Under the pieces are notes generated by a model, which saw nothing but the letters and a program-made list of their open reading frames with translations, searched no databases and had not been told where the DNA came from. From Mytilus galloprovincialis (taxonomy: Eukaryota > Mollusca > Bivalvia > Mytilida > Mytilidae): a DNA stretch of 64,000 nt. The stretch's first letter is position 1. Every line of letters starts with the position of its first letter. Shown here one piece after another: positions 32,926 to 44,815 of this stretch. Location: contig NC_134849.1 in NCBI RefSeq assembly GCF_965363235.1, positions 13,232,863 to 13,296,862 of the forward strand, given 5' to 3'. The position numbers and the translations under genes are program-made.

Positions 32926-33010
32926 ATAGGGATTTGTTTGGGTTTTTAATTTTGTAACCTTTTACGAAACGTTAAAGGCTACAAAATTAAAAACCCAAAC
33001 AAATCCCTAT
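32926..33010. repeat. copy 2-specific quasi-palindrome
   Basis: Arms 32926-32962 and 32974-33010 are 37 bp each, complementary with one mismatch, around an 11-nt spacer. Copy 1 at the matching place (about 2860-2900) has only the left-arm sequence. Confidence 0.95.
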
Positions 33011-33373
33011 AGGTTCGTTCGTCTCTTTTCTTTATATTTTTGCTCTTAATTCTCTATTCTTTATATTTTAGCACCTAAATTTTTCGCTTTTCCTAATTTA
33101 CTGGCATAATTGTCTCTATAAATTATCTTTTGGCTCGACTTTATTTAGCGACTTTTCTGTAGATTGTGCCAATAATTATATGTTATGTAAACCCCAATAC
33201 TGCTCTCATAAACTAAACATACCATACTGCTTGATGCCATTTTTTAACATAAATATCTTCTTTTTTCCATCATATTTTCAATGTTGTCCAACGAATAAGC
33301 ATCTATGTTTATGGGTGACTAGGACATAGAAATATGGTCACTTTCGATGTTCTTCTGATTGGCAGTAAACCTG

Positions 33374-33541
33374 TGCCAAAATGAGCCTGTCAAAGTGAGC
33401 CTGTCAAAGTGAGCCTGCCAAAGTGAGCCTGTCAAAGTGAGCCTGCCAAAGTGAGCCTGTCAAAGTGAGCCTGTCAAAGTGAGCCTGTCAAAGTGAGCCT
33501 GTCAAAGTGAGCCTGTCAAAGTGAGCATGCCAAAGTGAGCC
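33374..33541. repeat. 14-bp minisatellite, ~12 units
   Basis: CAAAGTGAGCCTGT/C units in intron 2 of copy 2; about twice as many as in copy 1 (3268-3347). Confidence 0.9.
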
Positions 33542-35143
33542 GTGTAGGATGTATAAATACGCAGCCAAGTTATGTTAGAATACGGACATCGTGTATAAGA
33601 GTGCCATGTTCTGTGCACTTTTCGTGTAAAAGAGTGCCACGTTCCGTGCCTTTAAAGGACCCTTGCAATTATACAACAATAATAGTTATTTTCTTTTAAT
33701 CTTAATCAAATAATGAATACGAACATATATGAAAAGATATTAATCCTCATTAAAATTGCTTGATTTTCAAAAATAATATCATCTAAATAACTATATGTGT
33801 TTGTCATATGCATGTAGCTCTTCGTGTTTTTTTTTTGGTGTTATACATCTTTGTTTTCAAATTTTTGCTTTGAGCGTCCCAGGTCCTTAAAAAATAATTT
33901 CGAATGTTAAGATTTATAGTGTTATCTTCATTTTCTAAAAAAAACCACATTCTTATAACATAGTTTGCAAGACAGTTGAATTAATAAAAAATACACGTCC
34001 TTTAAAGAGCTAACATGTGTTACCCCGACATATTCTGTATACTAGTATATGTGCCTGTCCCATGTCAGGAGTCTGTAATTCAGTGGTTGTCGTTTGTTGG
34101 TGTGTTACAGGAGCTTTGCTCATTATCAAAGGCCGAACAGTGACATATAGTTGTTATTTTCGGTGTCCTTTGGTCTCTTGTGGAGACATTTTAAGAATAT
34201 GCATATTCACTTCAAACACGGGGAAACATTCTACGACTCTGCATAGCACGTGGTACAAACGTTTGTATAAAGTTTAGGACTTCAAACATATTTGTCCTCA
34301 ATCATTACACTTATCATTATACACATCCATTTTCGAAATGAGCATCTGGTTAAGTACATTTGTACAAAGGGTTGAAGTTCCATTAAATAAATGTTAAGAT
34401 AATATTCAATTTATTTTTACCAGTTTGTGTGTTAAGAAAATGTGTCCCAGCCGAAATATTGACACTAACAATATTACGTCGGTCAGAGAACTTTGAGTTA
34501 TTTTTTATATATAAATTGAGGATTTATAATGTTTACGGATGTTTGCTCCTGTTTTTCAATTTTTGCAACATATTCGGAATACTCTGGTTTTATCTATGCA
34601 GTTTCATTTAACATTTTGCTCGCCAATATTACTTTTCTTTTCATAATTTTATTACATTATTTTAAGTTTAAAAAGCAGTACATTTTTGTGTATTTAAAAT
34701 TTGTATAAAACTATTGTAATTTTTCATTGCTTTTGAAAGAAAAAAGTTGCTAGTAATAAATGTATGAAAGATCTGAAGAGAAATAAAATCCGCCAAAGTT
34801 TCAAAAACAAGCATACAGAATATGATATTTCCCCAGTTGTTTTTTAGTTCCTTTATTTACATACTATTAAATCAAAGCAGTCTCTAAAAACCATGATATT
34901 TTGGGGAAAAGAGTAGCTAGCTTCCTTACGTGCATCGTTATATATTTGTTATAGAAAAGACCAAGACTTCTGGAGAATTATAAGAACCCGTGTTGGATAG
35001 AAGATGGACACCTTCGTTGTCTGCCATACTTCCACATTTTTGGTGTATGTAAATCAGGAACGACAGATTTATTCCGCCGGTTGATGATACATCACCAGAT
35101 CATGCCAAATAAAGGATTGATGAAGAAAGAAACTTGGTTCTGG

Positions 35144-35520
35144 TCATGGAAACGGTATGGTGAACGTAAGTTGTCATGGAAACAGTATGGTGAACGTAAG
35201 TAGTCATGGAAATAGTATGGTGAACGTGAGCTGTCATGGAAACGATATGGTAAACGTAAGTTGTCATGGAAAGGGTATTGGGAGCGTAAGTTGTCATAGA
35301 ATCGGATGGTGAACATAAGTTGTCCAGGAAACGATATGGGGAACGTAAGTTGTCATGGAAACAGTATGGTGAACGTAAGCTGTCATGGAAACGATATTGT
35401 AAACGTAAGTTTCATGAGAACGGTATTGGTAACGTAAGTTGTCATGGAAATAGTTAGGTTGCACATAAGTTGTCATGGAATCGGCATAGTGAACGTAAGT
35501 TGACATTGCAACGAAATTTC
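35144..35520 (+). repeat. splice-donor minisatellite of copy 2
   Basis: About 12 units of ~30 bp seeded from the end of exon 34955-35165, most with CGTAAGT. The unit order broadly matches copy 1 but one or more units are missing, and the exon frame reaches a TAG in the third unit. Confidence 0.9.
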
Positions 35521-35569
35521 ATAAAAGGTCTTTGTTTAAATACACTGTATTTGAACTCTGATTGATAGT

Positions 35570-36025
35570 AAAAGAGGGACGAAAAATACCAAAGGGACAG
35601 TCAAACTCAAAACGCCATGGCTAAAAATGAAAAAGACAAACAGACAAACAATAGTACACATGACACAACACAGAAAACTAAAGAATAAACAACACGAACC
35701 CCACCAAAAACTAGGGGTGATCTCGGGTGCTCCGGGTAAACAGATCCTTCTCTACATGTGGCACATCGCACCTGATGTGATAACAAATCTGGTAAATAGT
35801 CTAATTCGATGGGTCACATTCATGAAAGGGAAGGGGATTGTAGTTACGACGTTAGGAAAAGAGAGAAGAAAGATACACAGTCAAACTCTTAAATCTAAAA
35901 TAAACTGACAACGCCAACATATTCGATATCATTTGTGAAACGGTTATTCCATAACGGTCAGCCAACTCGTGATGCCGTCCGTAAAATTTACGAAGTTGTC
36001 TCATTGGCAATCGTATACCAGGTCT
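35570..36025 (-). mobile_element. RT-type retroelement 3' fragment, copy 2
   Basis: Paralogue of 5380-5880, with the same stump of retroelement C-terminus and tail, further eroded by small deletions (for example near 35605 and 35735). Confidence 0.55.
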
Positions 36026-37550
36026 CAATATATTTATATAGTTACTGGTTATACGTCTAGATGTGAATATTTAATGCATAATCAAAAAATGGAAACGCGT
36101 TGATTGATAGGATCTATCTATGTTAACACTATTGACTATAATAGAACATTTCAGTTGCGAATTTTAATTTTTGTTTGGGTTTTAATTTCTTAATATCAAG
36201 AAATACTTTCATTTCAGAAAGGTTATTATCCGTAAGTAATGTTTCCGCAAAGTAAACAATTGCTGTTCTCTGTTCTATGGTCGGGTTGTTGTCTGTTTGA
36301 TACATTCCCCATTCCCATTCTCAATTTTAATATTTTATATTTAAATATATACACAAGTATGTCGATGCCTTTTAAAAGCTTGTCATTACCCTCTAAAAGT
36401 CTGGGAATGAAGATGGTTTTCGAATCTTCCCCGTTATCCTATTTGGATTTAGGTTATCGTTTCCTATATAAGCACACGATCAGGAAAGCAACAATTCATA
36501 AAAGAGTTCATACATGTAAGTATCCATAATAACAAGACACTGCAGCGTAAATTATGTACCTAGATGAAATCAGATTGGTCTAAAGATATAAATCAGTTCA
36601 AACGACAACGCACCACAATGTAATTAAAACGAGAAAAAAATTGTATAACTGACAAACTTCAGTTCAGGACAAACGGAAAATGAAAAGAATATCTTAACGA
36701 AACCAGTTTACTTACACATTTTCTTTCAACATTAGCATTTTTTTCAGTTTGTCGTGTTAATTTGGAAAATAAACAAGAAACTACGATTCAAATTCCCGCG
36801 ATTTCTCAGGTGTATTATTGATATGTATGAATTTCAAATATAAAGTGGGTTCTTTGTATAAAAGAGATTATGTGTAATTACAAAAATAACATTACAAAAT
36901 TTTCAAGAGTGCAATCATTGGATAACAAATAATTTTTACTATGCTTTTCTTTTTAGATTCAGATGGTCCAATTTCAACACTGAAGAATTTTACCGACCTA
37001 TTTGATGTCTTACCACAACGACTTACATATAGTTATGACTTAGATATGTACTACTCACACTTCGTGACAGGTAAAATAATAATTGTAATGCAATTATTTT
37101 GCATCAATGATTCTGATTGGATGACAGTAATTCTCTATCTCCTTGTCTGTAACTAAGGAAGTATTGATTGTAATGAAACAAAACATTGTCATGTTGCGAA
37201 AAAAATATGTACAATGGGAAAAAATCTTCTATCAATAAATATCAAGGTACCAGGCTTATAATTCGACACACACCACGCTTGTTTCGTCTACATACGACAC
37301 CTCAGTGACGCTTAGATTAAAATAGTTAAAAGCCAAACAAGTATAAAGTTGACGAGCAATTGCATTTACTATACATAATACACAATGTTTCAATTTGTTG
37401 ACATGAAAAGAAAAACAAATAAGATCCAGTAGGATTAAATCAGTTTGTACACTAGTCTTACTACTTCCAACCTTTCATGTGAAGGGGAAAGTCGCGTGTG
37501 CTGTCATAATATTATCATGATGTAAACAAGTACAACAAGTCAGCTTTTTA

Positions 37551-38743
37551 GCTCACCAGGACGCGAAGGGCCCGATGTGATCTTATGCCATCAATTGGCG
37601 TCCGTCGTCTGTCGTCGTAAACTATTAAAAAAACCCTTCTCTTATGAGACTACTGGGCCAAATACCTTCCAGCTTGAACTAAATGTTCCTTATAATATGT
37701 TGTTTATGAATTGTATCCGAAGTTTTGATCCATGTACAAACATGGCCGCCATGGCTAAAACTAGAACAAGGGGTTAAATACAGTTCTCAAAACCTAAAGC
37801 TTTTAGAGCAAATCTGTCAAGGAATAAATTGCTCAATTGGTGAAGATCTATCAGCCCTGCAATTCAGACAAATAGAAAAAAAAACATCTTGTTGGGTTGC
37901 TGCCACTAAATTGGTAGTTTTAAAGAAATTATGCAGTTTTTTGTTATTATTTTGAATAATTTTTTAGGTAGATATAAACTATAAATAACAATAATGTTCA
38001 GCAAAGTAAGATCTACGAGACGTTCAATGACCAAAATTGTCAATTGACCACTTTTAAAACAATTTTAAACATTTTGTCCAAGTCTGCTAACATTTAACAA
38101 TCTCTCCACTGTATCCAAACTTTTGAGCCATCAATAAACGTGGCCGCCATGGCTGAAAATAGAATATAGGGATCAAATGCAGTTTTTGGCTTATATATCA
38201 GAAACTAAAGCATAGAGAGCAAATCTGATTTGGTTAAAAATGTTCATAAGGTATCTATCAGCCCTGAAGTTTTTAGACATCCCGAACAACCCATTGTTGA
38301 TTTTCTGCCTCTAAATTTGTTATTTTAAGAAAAATTTGCAGTTTTTGGTTAATATCTGATTTATTTATATTATTGAAGATAATGATAAACTGTAAACAGA
38401 AAAAATGTTCAGCTGATAAAATGTACAAAAAACTTTGATCAAAATTGTCAATTGATTTCTTAAGGGGTTAATTCCCTTTAATGACAATTTTACACAAGTT
38501 ATTCATATTTTGTAATTTTGTTTCCTTGCACGTCAAGTAACATTGACACTTTAGCAAAATGAAACATATGGTAAAAATGCATTTCTTTGCTTGAAGAAGA
38601 AAATATGACAAATACAATGAACATTTAAATGGCATTTCTAAGCTACTCATTAATATCTATTGAAAATCAAAAATAATCATTTATGAAAGATTTAGGCAAA
38701 AACAAAAGTGAGCGATTCAGGCTCTTGAGAGCCTCTTGTTTTA
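37551..38743 (+). mobile_element. nonautonomous dispersed element, copy 2
   Basis: Paralogue of 7411-8695, from AGCTCACCAGGACGCGAAGG to GAGAGCCTCTTGTTT. It is shorter by several small deletions, for example near 38050-38115. Confidence 0.6.
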
Positions 38744-38774
38744 TATAAAAGTCACATAAAAAAATCATTTTTTA

Positions 38775-39085
38775 TGCCCCACCTACGATAGTAGAGGGGC
38801 ATTATGTTTTCTGGTCTGTGCGTCCGTTCGTCCGTCCGTTCGTTCGTTCGTCCGTCCGTTCGTGCGTTCGTCCGTCTGTCCCGCTTCAGGTTAAGGTTTA
38901 TGGTCGAGGTAGTTTTTGATGAAGTTGAAGTCCAATCGACTTCAAACTTGGTACACATGTTCCCTATGATATGATCTTTCTAATTTTAATGCCAAATTAG
39001 AGATTGCACCCCAATTTCACGGTCCACTGAACATAGAAAATGATAGTGCGAGTGGGGCATTCGTGTACTGAGGACACATTCTTGT
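38775..39085. mobile_element. 311-bp TGCCCCACC-type element inserted in copy 2
   Basis: Starts TGCCCCACCTACGATAGTAG, contains a CGTCCGTTCGTC-rich tract (38820-38880) and ACTTCAAACTTGGTACACAT, and ends GGACACATTCTTGT. Copy 1 at the same place (about 8730) reads ATTTTTTTATAAACTATC with no insert, so the insertion followed the duplication. A TA repeated at both borders fits a TA target duplication. This is a familiar mussel repeat layout. Confidence 0.85.
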
Positions 39086-41964
39086 TATAAACTATCAACA
39101 AATATAACATTTATTGTGAAAAACAGTAGAGAAAACTCTTATGTCCTGTGTTGTCCCGAATGAAAGAAGTTTCAATGTTAATTATACGTAAAATAGAGGC
39201 GAAATAAACCTAAGACTTAACTCAAACTCATCAGTAAAGAGAATAACATGAGGAAAAAATCCAATTAACAGCACACAAAACACAACAACGAAAAGTAGGG
39301 ACAGAGTTATACGAACCCCACCACTAAGAAAAGAACCTTAAGAAAGCTTATTCAGTTCATTCATTTTCCCTGTTTTTATTAAGGTCATGGCGATCCAATG
39401 GACATCTGGTACCGTTTTGATTGGACATTGATACCGCAGAATAATCCTACATCAGAAGAACCAGTTTATATAACACCGAATCTGATATCTCATATAAATC
39501 CAAATATCAGGCTAATTCTCGTTATACGAGACCCAGCTGAAAGGTAATTCTTTGAGAGATAATTTAGCATTATTGTCAAATTTCGTGGCGGTCAATTTTT
39601 ATTGGTGGAGCAAGCTTAAGAGAACCAGCGAACTTCGGTAGGAAAACTGACAATCCTGTTCAATTGAGGTTACAGTCGGGCGCTACTGCACGTACAGAAT
39701 TATGTTTCCTGATATAAGTCAGATATTGTATTCATTCATGAATCCGTATTTTTTTAAATTCATTTTACAAATATTGTTGAACTATACAGACTAAACTACA
39801 GCGATCCTAAAATATTAATACACTGACGAAAATACATGTACAATAGAAAACCTGTTGAGTTTGAATATTATGAAGCCTTTGCAAACACGGAATTGTCTAC
39901 TTTGATAAAAGATTTGATGCATTAGCTATCACAAATAAGAATCATTGATTTGTTTATATAGATTAGACCGTTGGTTTTCCCGTTTGAATGGTGTTACACT
40001 AGTAATTGTAGGGACCCTTTTTAGCTTGCTGTTCGAGATGACTCGAGGCTCCATGTTGAAGACCGTACCTTGACCCATAAAGGTTTACTTTTATAAATTG
40101 TTACGTGGATGGAGAGTTGTCTATTTTGCACTCATACCACATCTTCCTATATCCATTGATTTATTTATTTCTGGACATAACACCTCAAGGTATTAGAAAT
40201 CTAACCATTTGCGTTATGGAAACGTAGATTTTAAGATGCATAAATCTTTTGGTTATAAATAAAATATGATTGTGTTCTTGTCCAAGTCAGGAGCCTGTTG
40301 TTCAGTGGTTATCATTAATTCTGTCTGTCATATTTATTTTTCGTATAAATTAGACAGTTATTTTTCACAATTGAATTATTTCATGCCATTTATAGCCAGC
40401 TATGCGGTATTTGTGCTGTAGTTGTTGAAGGCCAGAATGACAGTCATATTTTTTTGTATCTATGAAGAACTAGCATCAAAAAGTTGGTGCACACTGAATC
40501 ACCCGCATAGCGTGGCATTTTAAAGTGTGCGCCACATTTTGTATGTTCTTTCGAATAGACAGAAAAAATATTACAGTCATTACTTATAATTTAATTCTAA
40601 ATTCCATTTTAAACCAGGGTAAATTGTGAAAAAACGTTTATGACGTCATGGTAACATCACAAAATTATGTCTATCAGCTGATAAACAAAACACTGTCAGC
40701 CAATCAGAAGAAGCGTTACATCCAAAATTAAATTATTTCATTTTAGACTCTACAGTCATTACCTACATAAGAATTTGGCGATCAATATATATCCCAGTGC
40801 CAAGGAATTCCATGAAGATGTTCAACATGCTGTGTCTACTTTTGCTAATTGTACCAATAGAAAAAGTCTTCGGGCATGTTTATATGACACAGTTCTATAT
40901 AAAAGGTTACGGGTACGTTTGATTATGATTAAGACGATAGCAAAAGACATTTTTTTATTCCTGCCACGGAAACATAACTATTTAATTTTCATTCAGTGTG
41001 TATAATCGATAACAGTTCAACGACACCCACTTCAGACTCCTGACTTGGGACAGGAGCATAAAGTGATTATGTGTCTTGCAAGTGTATTTCTTTATTTATA
41101 TATCTATAATTTCGGTAACTTTCTAAGTAAACATTTCTTAAAGATTTATTTCTGAAAAAAACACACTAACTATATACATATGTTTTCATCAAAATTTCAA
41201 CCACCATTAATCAAGTAAAACAAAGTACTCCTGGAGATTTGCTTAGTTCAATTTTAATTTTCATTCGGATTACACAACCGTGTTTACGTTTCAGGCACCA
41301 ATATCCTCGGGGTTTTACAGTACTTTTCTGCGTGATTGGTTAAAGGTCTTTGACAAAGATCAGCTTATGGTAATACGCACTGAAGACTACGAACATAATA
41401 TAGCAGGAACTCTGATGAAGGTGTTCAAATTCTTAAATCTGGGTATGTACAATACTCTCGTCCTTAAAATTAATATTTTGTCTCATACTTTGCATGTTTT
41501 ATAGTGTATGGTTTTGCAAAATATTAAGCATTGTGAATGTTCTAATTGTATAGAATGATGAGTCCACTTTAACAAATGAAAGGTCATTCGACCGAAAAAT
41601 TGGTGATTATTTTAATGTGCACGTTCATATTTTGTAATCCATGGCATGATACATTAAAATATATGTTGTTTATCAATAAATATGCTTTGGTTAATCATAA
41701 AAATTCCGAAAACGATTAACATAGTCAAATAATGGAAATTCCAAGGGTACTAAACATGCACCCCTTAATTATGAAACAAAATTGTATGCTAATTTTAAAG
41801 AATATTTTGTATATTGAAAAAAAACACAATATGTCTTAAAGTACACGAACTGTTAAACTTCGTTTGTTAATGCTTGTCATAGTTCCATACCGTGAGACTT
41901 AAATATCTGTATATTTTCTAATAGATGAATATTGTTTTGCTAATAGATTTTTTAATTGTTCCAG

Positions 41965-42002
41965 ATTGCATGCGGGTGCGACATATATTGTACGATAAAT
42001 AA
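41965..42002 (+). other. possible alternative last exon (also at 11507-11544)
   Basis: After ATTGTTCCAG, splicing from exon 7 (phase 1) would give DCMRVRHILYDK-stop in copy 2 and DCMRVRHILYDR-stop in copy 1. Acceptor, frame and stop are kept in both. It may be chance, since the copies are similar throughout. Confidence 0.25.
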
Positions 42003-42198
42003 TTATACAATCAATATTCATGTATTTACCATTTTATCACTTCAGCCACAAGATGACATGACCAGTAAAATAAACTGTACAAGATTTATGGCCAGAAAGC
42101 CTTTAGTGTCTAAACTTAAAAGGAAAAAAGTTAAACGCTATTTTATTAGCAAGAAAAACGCTACAAAATATTTCAGAAATAAATATATACCTCGTTAA

Positions 42199-44107
42199 TT
42201 TGTATTCGATTATAGATTTCAGTTTGAAAACAACAGTCAAATTTATATATAGATCGAACTAATGAATTTAGTAAGGATGCACATTAATTATAGCATGTGC
42301 CCAATCCTCTAGTGGAGACAAGTTTCAAAATGTAATCTCGAGTCTGGGATGTCACAGGTTTGTCTGAAGCTGTGGTTTATTATATTGCTTCTCCGCTTAA
42401 TTATACACGGTTATCGAGAGTAAGATGTAAACATGGTCGGCTCAGTGTCATTCAGTGTCATTCTTCTTGTGGACTTCAACATTGTTAAAAATCAATTCAG
42501 CGTAACAGTTTAGTACCAAACAGGATTTTGAATACTTACATCCTACATACTTTTGCAGGCAATCTATTGTTACGACATCCGCGGATTTTAAATATTTCGA
42601 AGAAGACAAAAACAAAAACGAATATAACAAAGTTTAATAATGTCTAAATTAATACGAATAATAGTTCTTGAAAGTGAATCGTCGCGAATTCGACTATCAA
42701 GTGCTCTACACCAAATAAAATATTTTCCAAAATTAACATCAATTTTATCAGCAATCAAACCCAGGCTTTTCAGCTTTTGTGTGAAACTACCTATTCTAGA
42801 GGGTACATGAATCAGATGTGAATATAAAAAAAAATTATCTTTTAGAGTACATATAATCTAACACCCTTTCATCTTGTAATGATTTCAACAACTTATCTTA
42901 CACCAAAGTATAAATTACCCAATGCAAACTAAGGATACATTGATAGAGTTGGTTCTGCTTTGTTTCGTAGAAAAACATGGCTAACATAGCTACAATTATC
43001 CTGACGTAGGAAGGATAAATCGTACTTTGTAAAAAAATACATTTTAATTCAATAGAAAATCCAAAACTGACCTTTTCAAGATATTTGAATTCGTTAATTG
43101 TTATAATATTTTACAGTTTATAAGACCTGGTTTTCCAATTGTCATTTCCATGGGATCCAACGTTGTGCAGTCGTCGACACGTTTTATCATTCATAAGAGG
43201 CTGAGTTACAATGGTTTATTATATTGCTTTTCCTTTTAATCATACAAGGTTATTGCGAGTAAAACGTAAAAATTGTCGGCTCAGTGTCATTCTTCTTGTG
43301 GACTCATACCTTGTGGGCTTTAACATTGTTAATAAATTAATTCAGCGTGAATGTCTTGAACCAAACAGGGTTTTAAATTATTGCTACCAACACACTTTAG
43401 CAAGCAATATTTTCTCGACATAAGCGGATTGAAAATAATTCGAATAAATGAAACCATCACAAACAGAGCAAACTAATAATTTCTTTATCAAATACATTAA
43501 TACAAATACTAGTTCTTGAAAATAAAGTGTCGCGAATTCGGCTCTCATGTGCTCAACACAAAATAAAATATTTTCCAAAATTAACATCAATTTCATCAGC
43601 AATCAAATCAGGGTTTCAAAGCATTTGTAAAACTATATATTCTAGAGGCCGCATTAATCAGATGTAAATATAAAACAAATCTAAATCTGTTATAGAACAT
43701 ATCATCTAAACCCTATCATCTTGTGATAATGTCAATACATTTGACTACCCTTTACCATACACCAAGGGGTTTATGTTCCGCAATCAAAACCAAGGGACAA
43801 ATTGATATAGTTGGTTCTGCTTTGTTTCATAAAATATAAGGACTAACGTAGTTACAAGTATCTCGACGTAGGGAAAGATAAATCGTACTTTGTAAATAAA
43901 TTACTTTGATTCAATAAAACATATTCCTCTGAAACTGCCCTTATCAAGATGTTTGCATTTATTAATTGTCAAAATATTTTAATATTTATAAGACGGTTTT
44001 TTTTAACAAACAATTGTCATTTCTATGGGAACAAACGGTGCTCAGTTGTCGAATGGTTCTACAGTTTATAAGTTGCTGACTTACAATACAGTTGCTTCTT
44101 GAAAAAA
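42199..44107. repeat. diverged ~0.8-kb tandem duplication, copy 2
   Basis: Paralogue of 12400-14270, no gene. The short frame at 43211-43423 is the counterpart of one at 13392 in copy 1 and is not conserved in length. Confidence 0.7.
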
Positions 44108-44514
44108 ATGAAAAGAATCCTGTATTACACTTTAATTTAATGAACAGAATCCAGTATTAACCTTTAATTTAATGAAAAGAATCCAGTATTAACCTTTAGT
44201 TTAATGAAAAGAATCCAATATTACACTTTAATTTAATGAAAAGAATCCAGTATTAACCTTTAATTTAATGAAAAGAATCCAGTATTAACCTTTAGTTTAA
44301 TGAAAAGAATCCAATATTACACTTTAATTTAATGAAAAGAATCCAGTATTAACCTTTAATTTAATGAAAAGAATACAGTATTAACCTTTAGTTTAATGAA
44401 AAGAATCAGTATTACACTTTAATTTAATGAAAAGAATCCAGTATTACACTTTAATTTAATGAAAAGAATCCAGTATTAACCTTTAATTTAATGAAAAGAA
44501 TCCAGTATTAACCT
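44108..44514. repeat. 32-bp minisatellite with 96-bp higher-order repeat
   Basis: About 12-13 units of AATTTAATGAAAAGAATCCA plus GTATTAACCTTT or GTATTACACTTT. Three variants alternate in order, giving a 96-bp super-unit repeated about three times. Copy 1 has a single such unit (14232-14270). The array stops at the CACTA terminus at 44515. Confidence 0.95.
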
Positions 44515-44815
44515 CACTAGTAGCACGATTTCAGTCTGAAACGGTCATTTTGGTCTGATCGCATCTTGATTGACTGGATTTACCGCTAGAGAAATTCGTC
44601 AAGATATTTAAGGTCGTTCAGTCGTCGTTCAGATCGATAGCCTCATCAGGTAAATCAGTTCGTTAAGGCATGTCAAGACGGAAAAGACTGAATCGTCTAG
44701 CGGGCTGTTAAGATCCGTTACGACTGTGTCAGACCAAAACAGACTACGGATAGAAAATTACGTTAAGATGTTGTCAGACCGTGTCAAGGCATGTTCAGAT
44801 TTTTAAAATTTGGAT
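44515..44815 (+). mobile_element. CACTA-type transposon left terminus with subterminal repeats
   Basis: Begins CACTAGTAGCACGATTTCAG inside the 32-bp minisatellite. The next ~280 bp are richer in G+C and packed with short direct and inverted motifs: GTCAGACC (44728, 44773), the inverse GGTCTGA (44552), TTCAGTC/TTCAGATC and GTCAAGACGG/GTCAAGGC. That is the usual make-up of CACTA (EnSpm) ends, where transposase binds. The 3 bp before it (CCT) are the candidate target duplication. No inverted partner ending in CTACTAGTG was seen before 64000. Confidence 0.6.

Larger units (their letters stand above)
31303..42198 (+). pseudogene. sulfotransferase copy 2 (CHST15-like), last exon truncated
   Basis: Coding segments equivalent to copy 1 are 31303-31310, 32319-32655, 34955-35165, 36957-37070, 39384-39543, 40747-40912 and 41295-41442, all with the same lengths and phases and intact GT/AG borders. 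The loop KSGTTDL and the RDPAERLYS site are kept. The last exon is broken: its acceptor and first ~167 nt (about residues 382-437) are deleted and only the basic C-terminal half survives, open to the same stop at 42198. The nearest AG, ATCACTTCAG|CCACAAG, joins in the wrong frame and stops after about three codons. It could be a transcribed pseudogene, or end through the short alternative exon at 41965. No in-frame stop occurs earlier. Confidence 0.75.
30950..44107. repeat. segmental duplication, copy 2 of 890-14270
   Basis: Collinear with copy 1 from TGGCCTTTGCGATACAGTTA (890 and 30950) to the first 32-bp unit (14250 and 44107), by eye with few differences apart from indels. Copy 2-specific changes are a longer 14-bp repeat, a new quasi-palindrome (32926-33010), an inserted 311-bp element (38775-39085) and loss of about 0.66 kb across the last exon (near 42037). 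Confidence 0.95.

Noticed and set aside
38752..38958. Minus-strand frame with TNARTDGRTNERTDERT peptide
   Set aside because: Translation of the CGTCCGTTCGTC tract in the inserted element.
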